Shown: positions 1 to 8,401 of the stretch, one piece after another
Layout: every line of letters starts with the position of its first letter
Position numbering within the stretch: the stretch's first letter is position 1
Origin: Phycisphaerales bacterium UBA5793
GTDB lineage: Bacteria; Planctomycetota; Phycisphaerae; Phycisphaerales; UBA5793
DNA length: 64,000 nt
Direction: 5' to 3'
Assembly (NCBI GenBank): GCA_002418285.1
Contig: DIDT01000061.1
Location: forward strand, 1 to 64,000
The notes under the pieces: generated by a model
The model's input: only the letters and a program-made list of their open reading frames with translations
What the model was told of the DNA's origin: nothing
Databases searched by the model: none
Position numbers and translations under genes: made by a program

Positions 1-763
<763 letters not shown>

Positions 764-1230
764 AGTCCTTTCTCCTTCGAGAGAACCAGATTTGATTGCT
801 GCCCTCCACCCGTGTGAGCAACACAGTTCGATCCGCCGCGGCAGCGACGTTACGCTCCTGTCCGTACGTTAACCTCCGGCTGATCCGCGCGACAGCAAGA
901 AAGCTTCAACGCCATCGCGTATCAGGGTGGATTTCTCTGGTTCGCCGGGCGCCGCCCTGAGCGAGGCTCGGCGAGGGAAGGCCACTCGATGGCAGGAGCA
1001 ACAGGCGCGATTCAACTCGAAACCTCTCCACGTAACGGAGTCCGCCTGGCATCGAACGCCGCGGCCCCGGGCGGAGTTCGATGTCGGGGGCGACAAGAGT
1101 GGCGGCGGCCCCTGCCCGTCGCCACTGAACTCTTGCCCGGAGCGACAACCGTGCAGTGCCGGCCGAATCCCTACCCACTCACCACGTCCAACACCACTCC
1201 CTCACGGTCGGGGCTCGGATCAACCCCCAA

Positions 1231-1342
1231 TCCAATGCCTCTCTCCGCGATCTCCGCGATAAGTTGCCTTTCCTCTGCCTTTCCATCCATTCCCATGCCT
1301 TTCTCCCTGCATTCTCCGTGTTCTCAGTGGCTCCGTGGTGAA
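1231..1342 (-). repeat. Dispersed 'CACGGAGNCACTGAG'-type repeat
   Basis: Read on the minus strand this segment has the phrase ACCACGGAGCCACTGAGAA followed by CGGAGAATG and, further on, CGCGGAGATCGCGGAGA. Its fortuitous translation contains HHGATENTENAG and RRSRREA. From memory, this type of phrase recurs between genes in many environmental bacterial genomes, including planctomycetes, and is often miscalled as small hypothetical proteins. It is treated here as a non-coding interspersed repeat. Confidence 0.5.
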
Positions 1343-1600
1343 GGCTTTCCGCTTTCCACACGCACGCGCACCACTTCAATGGCACGCCGTGCGCCGACTT
1401 TTTGAAAACGCAAAAAAGTTGAGCAAAACTCCAAATCACCCCCCTCAGAAAAATGAAAATCGACGAAAATTCCTGATTCGTCCCGCACAGAGGCGCTCGT
1501 TTACATAAACGCGCGCCGCAGCGCGCGCCTGCGCTCAAAAATCGCGCACAGGAGCGCTCCGGCGCGCATCAAAAGTTCCCGACATGGTGCATCTCCGTGT

Positions 1601-1616
1601 TGGCACGCATTTTGCG
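1601..1616 (+). promoter_or_regulatory. Sigma-54 (-24/-12) promoter, near consensus
   Basis: TGGCACG at 1601-1607, four bases, then TTGC at 1612-1615, preceded by CGTGT. This matches the RpoN consensus mrNrYTGGCACG-N4-TTGCW except for the last W (G here). GCGCTC occurs three times upstream (1493, 1531, 1554) and GGAGCGCTCC at 1551-1560 is a perfect dyad, which could be activator sites. Initiation is expected near 1627, but no clear gene follows on the plus strand. Confidence 0.55.
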
Positions 1617-2087
1617 TCGCACATTTTCTGAAACCGCCACTCACATCGCGCCGCCCGCGAAAAAACTTGTCCGTCTCCGCGCCGCTCGCTCACGACCGAC
1701 GTCGTTTTCACATCGCCACGCGGCCCGACTTCGCACACCAGCGCACGGCCGCACAGAGTATGGACCCCGCATTTTTCCAACTGCACTGGTTGACTGATGA
1801 CATCATGATCGATTCACAACGCTCAATCAAAGCCGAGACGCCTTCCCCACTGCATGGCTCGCCAATGGCAACGCGACCGTCAATCGACGGCCGCGCCCGG
1901 GAGGAAAGAGAGATGAAAGGCGCGACGGCCTCTTTCGAGACCGTGCGCCACCGAGTGAAGACCAGTTGGGAGGATGCGGGCGGCGGCTTCAGGGCACACC
2001 GCTCGCATCTCCCCGTTTCGTTACCAGCCGGCCGCGTGACTCGGGGGGCACGAGAGCGGCGGAAGATGCGAGTCAGACAGTTTCAAA

Positions 2088-2120
2088 TGCCCGGGTGCGG
2101 CTGCTCACCGCACTCGGGCA
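2088..2120 (-). terminator. Hairpin downstream of the 2144-2569 gene
   Basis: A 13-bp stem (TGCCCGGGTGCGG with CCGCACTCGGGCA, one G-T pair) and a 7-base loop lie 23 bases past the stop codon of the minus-strand gene. Only three Ts follow on that strand, so termination is probable but not certain. Confidence 0.5.
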
Positions 2121-2143
2121 GGAAGGAGGAACGAGAAGAGGTG

Positions 2144-2569
2144 TTACTGGATCCGGTCGAAGGTGGCGGAGATGCCCTGGCCGCCTCGGCCGACGCGAAT
2201 CACATCGCCCGTGTTGATGCGCGGACCGGTGGGCCGCCCGTCGCCGCCGGGGCGAACGCCGAGGATGTCGCGGCGGAACACGCCGTGGCCGAAGCCGTCA
2301 GTCGTCATCGTGCCGACAGGGCGGCCGTTGATGGTGATCTGCAGCGTCGTGTTCTGCGGGGCGTTCTCGATCTGAACTTCGAGGGTCTGATCGAGCAGGC
2401 CGTTCTCAGGCGACTCCTTGTACTTGGACTGAAGGACGACGCCGTTCTGAGTGGCGTTGGCTTCCCAGATCTTGTCGTCGGGGTTCGCCTTGGCCGTCGC
2501 GGTGTTGAATGCCATGAGGGCAAGAACAAGGACCGAGAGAAGCGAAGCGAACTTGCGAGTGGAAAACAT
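2144..2569 (-). CDS. Small secreted protein of unknown function
   Basis: 141 residues from ATG 2569, chosen because AGGAGAG lies just upstream and the peptide then begins MFSTRKFASLLSVLVLALMA, a typical signal peptide ending near TATAKA. An upstream in-frame start would put 28 hydrophilic residues before the signal peptide and is rejected. The mature part of about 115 residues is predicted beta-rich (LEVQIENAPQNTTLQITING, DVIRVGRGG) with no cysteines and no recognised domain. It could be a small envelope or extracellular protein. No operon partner; a hairpin follows. Confidence 0.75.
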   Translation of the reverse strand: MFSTRKFASLLSVLVLALMAFNTATAKANPDDKIWEANATQNGVVLQSKYKESPENGLLDQTLEVQIENAPQNTTLQITINGRPVGTMTTDGFGHGVFRRDILGVRPGGDGRPTGPRINTGDVIRVGRGGQGISATFDRIQ

Positions 2570-3066
2570 GATGAACTCTCCTGTTGGATGCTGAAAGTCA
2601 GGTTTTGGGTTAGTTTCAGGACAAACGACTTCGAAACACGTGGTGAGTTGCAAGTCTCACCGCTGCAGCGAAGGACCCATATGCAATGGCCGTGCCACAG
2701 GGGAAAGTGGGTCCCGAATTACCGCTTTGTCAGCACGGGAAAGCGGCGCAAAACCTGTGTTTCAGAGGTATTTAGCGAAACTTTGCCATTTCACGAAGAC
2801 CTCGGGCGGCATGCTCGGGAGTGATTCGAGCACGTGATTTGGGTGGCTCCTGCAGGCCGACGCATCGCTTCTCGGTGCAATATTTGGCCACATGTCACCA
2901 CTTGCACGGGTTCGCGAGAAAAAGGGGAAGGAATTCACGGGTTATTCACGAAAGTACGTTGCAAGACAGCTTCTTTTCGGTAACATAGACACCCATACGG
3001 ACAGCCCGACCGGCTCACCCGGCCGTCTGGCCGAACTGGACCAGCCACCATCGTGGGAATGAAGAA
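2570..3066. other. Intergenic region between divergent genes
   Basis: About 500 bases between two divergent genes, with lower GC than the surrounding genes. GGTGAG...CTCACC (about 2641-2660) forms a small dyad. No gene or clear promoter hexamers could be assigned with confidence. Confidence 0.5.
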
Positions 3067-3855
3067 GTGAGAGAATCGCCCACAGTTCTGATGCGGTGCA
3101 CTCGCCCCCGGCGAGGCTTTACGCTCATTGAGCTGTTGGTCACGATCTCCATCATCTCGATTCTGCTGTCGCTGTTGCTCCCCGGAGTGCGGTCGGTTCG
3201 ATCTCGCTCCCGGGCCTACGCCTGCCAGGTCAACCTCCGCAGCGTCTCTTTTGACTTCAACATCTTCGCCGACTCCTCACTGCATGGCAGTCGCGGCAAC
3301 GATACGGACGTCTCGAAGTTCTTCCTGGAGACCTTCCAGGAATCGCAGTACGGCATTGACGAGTTCTGGAAGCGTCCGGGTTCGGTTTTCAGCGGTTCGG
3401 TTCGTGACCTGGGAGTGATGGCCTGTGCCGAAGTCAGCGGCGAAGTGACGCTCCGATCGGAAACACCCTGTCGCTCCGGCGCCGTCCAGCCGGCGCGCAA
3501 CGTTTCCTACGCCTTCAATCTGCAACTCGATCGTCCCGAGCGGTTTGTTGACGGTTTCTGGATGACGCGTCAGGTTCCGCTCAGCGATCGCATTTTGCAG
3601 GAGCCGCGACTCGACCAGATTCCTCTCCTGTGGGATATCGACGGCGCGGTCGCCGCCGAGCGTCAGGTGACGCCACATTACTCGACGGCTCCGACCGAGG
3701 CCGGCCGACCCTACAGCGACGGTACCGTGTGGTTCCCGGGGCTGCGTCACGGCGGCCGCATGCAGATCGCGGCTCTGGATGGATCCGTTCGCGACACAGC
3801 CACGCCGCTCTCGGACGCCCAAGGTTGGCGTTGGGACTACAAGCCGGTTCGTTGA
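3067..3855 (+). CDS. Pseudopilin with H-X9-DG motif
   Basis: 262 residues from GTG 3067 (ATG 3091 is an alternative). RRGFTLIELLVTISIISIL at about residues 15-33 is a type IV/type II prepilin methylation site plus hydrophobic helix; the E five residues after the expected cut is present. Near the C-terminus RHGGRMQIAALDG fits the planctomycetal H-X9-DG motif exactly. Such proteins are numerous in Planctomycetota and are thought to be processed by a prepilin peptidase and to form surface or secretion-related filaments; the specific role is not known. It stands directly before a kinase/regulator operon, 47 bases away, but shares no evident function with it. Confidence 0.85.
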   Translation: MRESPTVLMRCTRPRRGFTLIELLVTISIISILLSLLLPGVRSVRSRSRAYACQVNLRSVSFDFNIFADSSLHGSRGNDTDVSKFFLETFQESQYGIDEFWKRPGSVFSGSVRDLGVMACAEVSGEVTLRSETPCRSGAVQPARNVSYAFNLQLDRPERFVDGFWMTRQVPLSDRILQEPRLDQIPLLWDIDGAVAAERQVTPHYSTAPTEAGRPYSDGTVWFPGLRHGGRMQIAALDGSVRDTATPLSDAQGWRWDYKPVR

Positions 3856-3888
3856 CCGCTGCTCGTCCGAAGGCTTGCGGGCCGTGAC

Positions 3889-3894
3889 TACACT
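3889..3894 (+). promoter_or_regulatory. TACACT box, leaderless-type -10 of the kinase gene
   Basis: TACACT ends 8 bases before GTG 3903 and no Shine-Dalgarno is present, so the mRNA may start at or next to the start codon. Confidence 0.4.
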
Positions 3895-3902
3895 CCGCTG
3901 CC

Positions 3903-5366
3903 GTGAAACTCCTCCAGAAATTCGCTTTGCTTTTGTCGCTGCTCGGGGTGAGTGTCGTGCTCAGCTTGGGTTTTGCCGCATGGAGCGTGCAGACGGTCAG
4001 CCAGGAGGTGAGCAGCGCGTATGGCGATCTCACGTTCATTCTCGAGCAGCTCGATCGCATCAAGCAGACTTTTGAGCACGCACTGGCGGCGATTAACAAC
4101 GCAAACGATGAGGGAGAAACTGGCTTCGTTCCTATTCCTCTGGGCGACCAGATTGATCCGGTGCTCACGCAACTGGAACACACGCCGGGCTTTGCCCGTC
4201 GAGCGGGAGAAGGCACATCCCAATTGCTCCTCACACTCGTACATGAATGCGAGGTGACAGTCGGGCAGTACCAGGCAGCAACGAAGGAATCGCCGGATCT
4301 CGGCCCCGGCAACGAAATGCGAAGAGAGGCCCAGGCGCGCTTTGAAGCCATGCACAGTCTGATCGAGCGCGTGCAGGCCCAATTGCTGCGCGATGTGGAA
4401 ATCTCGCTGGACTACGGCCGGGACCTGCGCGACATGTTGCTGCGCATCATCGTGGCTTCGCTCGCGTTGTCGGTGCTGGTGGCGCTGCTGGCGCTGATCC
4501 TCGTGCGGCGCTGGGTGCTGGCGCCTATTGGCGAGTTGCGCCAAGCCACTGGGGAGATCGCCGCCGGCAACCTGGACTACCGCTTGCAGGTCCGCAGCGC
4601 CGACGAGTTCGGCCAGCTGTCCGGAGAAGTGAATCACATGGCCGAGATGGTCGTCGCCGCGCAGCAGCGCCTTGTGGAACGTGAGCGACTGGCGGCTATC
4701 GGGGAACTTGTCCGGCGACTGGCCCACAACCTGCGCAATCCGTTGGCGGGCATTCGCGGTCTGGCGGAGCTGACGCTGGATGAGCTGCCCTCGGGGTCCG
4801 AACTGTCCGAGAATCAGTCGCGCATTGTGAAGGCCGTGGATCGCTTCGAAAAGTGGCTGGCCGACCTGCTGCGCTCGACGACGCCGATGAGTGTGCATCC
4901 CGAGTCCATCCGGTCTGCCGAGTTATGCGCCAGCCTCGAGGCATCGCATGCACCATTGGCCCAGGCCCGCAAGATCACGCTCCAGATTGATGGAGCGGCC
5001 CTGCCGGAGACGCTTCACGTTGATCCGGCACAGATCGAGCATGCCCTCGTGGCGTTAATCAGCAACGCCATCGAGGCCACACCGGAAGGTGGAACGGTGC
5101 GACTGTTCGCTCGTGTCGATTCTGCGGCGGGTTCCAGTCCGGTGATCGAGATCCGAGTGGAGGACTCCGGCCCCGGGGTACCACCGGAGGTGGTCAGCCG
5201 CATCTTCATCCCGCATTTCACAACAAAACGCGAAGGGACTGGCATCGGGCTTGCAGTAGCGCACAATGTCATTGCCTCCCACGGGGGTCGGATCCGAGTG
5301 GAACGATCTTCAGACCTCGGTGGAGCCGCTTTTATCGTGACGTTGCCGGCAGGCGCTGGTGAGTAG
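3903..5366 (+). CDS. Membrane sensor histidine kinase (NtrB/AtoS type)
   Basis: 487 residues from GTG 3903. Transmembrane helix near residues 5-30, an extracytoplasmic sensor of about 145 residues without a recognised fold, a second helix near 178-200, a HAMP domain (about 200-253), then a HisKA domain with phospho-acceptor His275 in LAHNLRNPLAG and an HATPase domain with N box (ISNAIEATPEGG), G1 (DSGPGVPP), F (FIPHFTTK) and G2 (GTGIGLAVA). The H-N-L-R-NPL pattern is typical of kinases paired with sigma-54 activators. The regulator gene starts 9 bases after the stop, so the pair is almost certainly cotranscribed and cognate. Stimulus unknown. Confidence 0.93.
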   Translation: MKLLQKFALLLSLLGVSVVLSLGFAAWSVQTVSQEVSSAYGDLTFILEQLDRIKQTFEHALAAINNANDEGETGFVPIPLGDQIDPVLTQLEHTPGFARRAGEGTSQLLLTLVHECEVTVGQYQAATKESPDLGPGNEMRREAQARFEAMHSLIERVQAQLLRDVEISLDYGRDLRDMLLRIIVASLALSVLVALLALILVRRWVLAPIGELRQATGEIAAGNLDYRLQVRSADEFGQLSGEVNHMAEMVVAAQQRLVERERLAAIGELVRRLAHNLRNPLAGIRGLAELTLDELPSGSELSENQSRIVKAVDRFEKWLADLLRSTTPMSVHPESIRSAELCASLEASHAPLAQARKITLQIDGAALPETLHVDPAQIEHALVALISNAIEATPEGGTVRLFARVDSAAGSSPVIEIRVEDSGPGVPPEVVSRIFIPHFTTKREGTGIGLAVAHNVIASHGGRIRVERSSDLGGAAFIVTLPAGAGE

Positions 5367-5375
5367 GAGCCCAAG

Positions 5376-6827
5376 GTGGCCAAAATTCTCGTCATCGAAG
5401 ACGAAGAGAACCTGCGGTACTCGATCAAGAGGACGCTTGCCAAGGCGCAGCATTCTGTATTTGACACGGACCGCATCGCTCCCGCGCTGGAAGTTGTCCA
5501 GGCGCAGGAGCCTGATGTCGTCATCACCGATCTCAACCTGGCCGGCGGAGATCATGGTCTGGATTTCGTCAAGCGACTCCGGCTCGATGGGCACTCCACC
5601 GCGATCATCGTTATCACTGCCTACGGCACCGTCGAGAGCGCCGTCGAGGCCGTCAAGCATGGGGCGGATGAGTTTCTTCAAAAGCCGCTGTCGATGGAGG
5701 AACTCAAAGTTGTCGTCGCCCGGACGCTTGAGAACCGAAAGGTTCGCAGCCGCCTTGACCTGTACGAGCGAATCGAGAAGAACAGTCGCGGCGGCAAGGA
5801 GATGCTCGGGCAGAGCCCCGGGTGGCTCAAGACGGTTGAACTGGCGCAGCGCCTTGCCAAGTTGCCGGTGAAATCGGGCGGCGAACCAACGACCATCCTG
5901 CTGCTCGGAGAGACTGGAGTGGGCAAAGGCATGCTGGCTCGCGCCATCCACGACTTTTCGGCTGAGGCGTCCGAGCCGTTTGTGCATGTCAACTGCTCGG
6001 CCTTGCCTGCAAACCTGATCGAAGGTGAACTGTTCGGCCACGAGAAGGGTGCTTTCACCGACGCGCGTGATTCGCGCCAAGGGCTTTTTGAACTGGCCGA
6101 CGGGGGAACGATCTTCCTCGATGAGATCGGCGACATGCCCATCGAATTGCAGAGTAAGCTGCTCATCGTTGTGGAGCAGGGCACGTTTCGACGACTCGGC
6201 GGATCGAAGGAGCGGCGCGTCAATGTCCGCATCCTCGCGGCCACCAACCATGATCTCAAAGAGCGGGCGGAGCGCGATGAATTTCGTCGCGATCTGTACT
6301 ACCGGCTCAGCGGACTGACGATTCCAATCCCCGCGCTGCGCGACCGGCGGGGAGATGCACTTCTCATCGCCGAGTCGCTGCTGGCTGCCGGGGCTCGCAA
6401 GTTCCATCGCAAGGGGCTGCACTTCAGTCGGGAGGCGAAAGCCGCCATCGAATCCCATACGTGGCCCGGCAACGTACGCGAACTTGCCAACGCCATCCAG
6501 CGAGCCGCCCTGCTGGCCGAGGATGACGTTGTCGGTCCCGCGGACCTGGCGCTGGGGAGTTCGGCCATTCCCGTTGAGTCTGTCCATGGTGGAGCGGCCA
6601 ATGGGCACCGTGTCGCCGCGAGCGTTGATGATCTCATGTTTGACTTTGGCCGCGGTTCGTTCACCGCCGAGGCCGTGGAAGAGCGTTTGATCCGCGAAGC
6701 GTTGCGCCACGAGCGAGGCAACGTCTCCCGCGCGGCAAAGCTGCTCGATATGAATCGCAGTTCACTCCGGTACCGTATCGAGCGATACAAGCTCGACGCC
6801 TTTATTCAGGAGCTTGCAGTGTCATGA
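5376..6827 (+). CDS. NtrC-family sigma-54-dependent response regulator
   Basis: 483 residues. An N-terminal receiver has the acidic pair in VIEDEEN, phospho-acceptor Asp52 in VITDLN and a conserved Lys in LQKPLS. The AAA+ domain has Walker A GETGVGKG at 178-185 and the complete sigma-54-contacting GAFTDA loop at 225-230, then a Walker B-like TIFLDEIGDM and a sensor II-like arginine region. The C-terminus is a Fis-type helix-turn-helix (GNVSRAAKLLDMNRSSLRYR). All parts needed to activate RpoN promoters are present. It shares an ATGA overlap with the next gene. A near-perfect -24/-12 promoter lies 3.8 kb upstream at 1601; whether it is a target is speculation. Confidence 0.95.
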   Translation: MAKILVIEDEENLRYSIKRTLAKAQHSVFDTDRIAPALEVVQAQEPDVVITDLNLAGGDHGLDFVKRLRLDGHSTAIIVITAYGTVESAVEAVKHGADEFLQKPLSMEELKVVVARTLENRKVRSRLDLYERIEKNSRGGKEMLGQSPGWLKTVELAQRLAKLPVKSGGEPTTILLLGETGVGKGMLARAIHDFSAEASEPFVHVNCSALPANLIEGELFGHEKGAFTDARDSRQGLFELADGGTIFLDEIGDMPIELQSKLLIVVEQGTFRRLGGSKERRVNVRILAATNHDLKERAERDEFRRDLYYRLSGLTIPIPALRDRRGDALLIAESLLAAGARKFHRKGLHFSREAKAAIESHTWPGNVRELANAIQRAALLAEDDVVGPADLALGSSAIPVESVHGGAANGHRVAASVDDLMFDFGRGSFTAEAVEERLIREALRHERGNVSRAAKLLDMNRSSLRYRIERYKLDAFIQELAVS

Positions 6828-8371
6828 ACCGGCAATCCGGTCGTCAACCCGTCGTTTGTTCCATCGGGCTCGCCCTTCTGTTGAGCGTGACCTGTCTCGG
6901 CGCTGCATGCATTGCCGACGATGATCCCCGTATCTACACGGATCCGTCTTCCGACGCCGTTGTAAGACGAACCGATCTTGGCGCGGATGGCGCTATCAAT
7001 CCGCAAGCCGGGCTGCCCGACGTGACGCGCATTGTCTACGGCGGTTGGGATACGAGCACGCCGACATCGAATCCATACAGCGGTTCATGGAAAGACCCGC
7101 GCGACACGAACCTGTTCCGCATCGACCTGGAGTTCAATGGTCTGGTCAATCCGCCCGGGCCACTCAACCTTCAGGGCGAAGGATACGACCCGTATCGTTA
7201 TGGGCTGAATCCACTGTACGGCTACGTCGAATTCGATCTGGATTCTGAGCCCGACACGGGCGGCGAAATCGCCAACGTGCGGAATCGTCCGCTTGGAAAC
7301 GTCTCTCGGTTCGGCGGCCGGTTCGAGGATTCGATCGGCGAGCGGGCGGCTGTATCCGGCGACGACTTTGATGGCAATCTTCTCACCGAGCCACTGGTCG
7401 AGCGCTCCGGCGAAGAGATGCACCTCGCGTTCTGCGCGTGCTTTGCGCTAACCATTACGCCAATCAACGATCCGACGCCAACTACCTTTGATGCGGGTGA
7501 CACCTGGATCGTCTCCGGCCGATTCCTTTCTCGCACCCACGCATTTTCGCAATACAGCGGCGCGTTCGGCGGCTCGCGCTCGGGTGAGTATGACCCGATC
7601 GTCAAACTCCGCTTCAAGCACGACGTTCAAAGCGATCGCACCACGGTGACGCTGATTCACGGATTGGACAATACGGGGACTGCAGCGCTGCTGGGCCAGG
7701 CGCCTCAGTCCATTGACTTCAGCGCCGGCAACCAGACGAGCATTCTCGAGATGCTGACGGAGATTCGTTTCTCAGCCCAGCACACCAACGATCCGGGACC
7801 CGGCACCGCCTTCGATCTGCTTCGCGATTGGCGCGACAACAACCATGCCGAGCTGGACGAGTTCCTGCGGGTGCAGCAGTGGTCCGTGCTGGCTCTCTTC
7901 GGCACGACGTACTCGCAGCCGCAGCCCGATGCACTGTACGTGTGGACCGACGTAGGGCCGGACGTGGGCGAAGGTGACTGCGACGGCGACGGGCTCGTCA
8001 ACTCGCAGGATCAGCAGATCGTCATGACGGCCATCGCGATGACCGACGGTACGGCGTTCGACGCCGACGGCCAGCCGAATGGCCAGACGCGCCTGCGCGG
8101 GTTCGGTGATAACTTCGCGCTGTACGACATCGACTACGACGGCGTGATCGGCTCGCTCGACCTGGCGGTGATCGGGTACGAGCAGTTCGGCGATGTCAAC
8201 AGTGACGGTCGCGTGAATCAATCCGACCTCGCGCTGGTTCGCGCGCTGCGTGGATTGACTTCGAACAGTCCGCTGTTCAACCCGGCGGCTGATCTGAATC
8301 ACGATCTGCGCATCAACTCGACCGATGAGACGATCATGATCTCATTCTTTGTGCGTAGTGTGCGGCGTTAG
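6824..8371 (+). CDS. Secreted protein with C-terminal dockerin-like calcium repeats
   Basis: 515 residues; ATG overlaps the regulator stop by 4 bases (ATGA), so translation is probably coupled. A signal peptide runs to about residue 31 (GLALLLSVTCLGAACIAD; the Cys could instead be a lipobox). The central 350 residues are acidic and of unknown fold. From about residue 385 there are EF-hand/dockerin-type loops: GDCDGDGLVNSQD, DIDYDGVIGSLD, GDVNSDGRVNQSD and DLNHDLRINSTD, as in the type I dockerins common in planctomycetes. Dockerins bind cohesins; none is encoded nearby. Operon placement suggests the kinase/regulator pair may act with, or be modulated by, this exported protein. Confidence 0.85.
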   Translation: MNRQSGRQPVVCSIGLALLLSVTCLGAACIADDDPRIYTDPSSDAVVRRTDLGADGAINPQAGLPDVTRIVYGGWDTSTPTSNPYSGSWKDPRDTNLFRIDLEFNGLVNPPGPLNLQGEGYDPYRYGLNPLYGYVEFDLDSEPDTGGEIANVRNRPLGNVSRFGGRFEDSIGERAAVSGDDFDGNLLTEPLVERSGEEMHLAFCACFALTITPINDPTPTTFDAGDTWIVSGRFLSRTHAFSQYSGAFGGSRSGEYDPIVKLRFKHDVQSDRTTVTLIHGLDNTGTAALLGQAPQSIDFSAGNQTSILEMLTEIRFSAQHTNDPGPGTAFDLLRDWRDNNHAELDEFLRVQQWSVLALFGTTYSQPQPDALYVWTDVGPDVGEGDCDGDGLVNSQDQQIVMTAIAMTDGTAFDADGQPNGQTRLRGFGDNFALYDIDYDGVIGSLDLAVIGYEQFGDVNSDGRVNQSDLALVRALRGLTSNSPLFNPAADLNHDLRINSTDETIMISFFVRSVRR

Positions 8372-8401
8372 GAGTGTTGCCGTACGCCGGAGCGGTCGGG
8401 T

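Larger units (their letters stand above)
764..2143. other. Gene-poor stretch
   Basis: About 1.4 kb without a convincing gene. Open frames here are arginine-rich GC shadows. It holds a dispersed repeat (1231-1342), an AT-richer block with CGCGC-rich inverted repeats (about 1390-1560), a sigma-54-type promoter (1601-1616) and a hairpin (2088-2120). One possible plus-strand start is ATG 1913, eight bases after GGGAGG at 1899-1904, but that frame runs antisense through the real gene at 2144-2569. Confidence 0.6.

Noticed and set aside
1667..2824. 385-codon plus-strand frame
   Set aside because: Arg/Ala-rich and antisense to a gene with a signal peptide, Shine-Dalgarno and hairpin; only its ATG 1913 region is kept as an open question under the sigma-54 finding.
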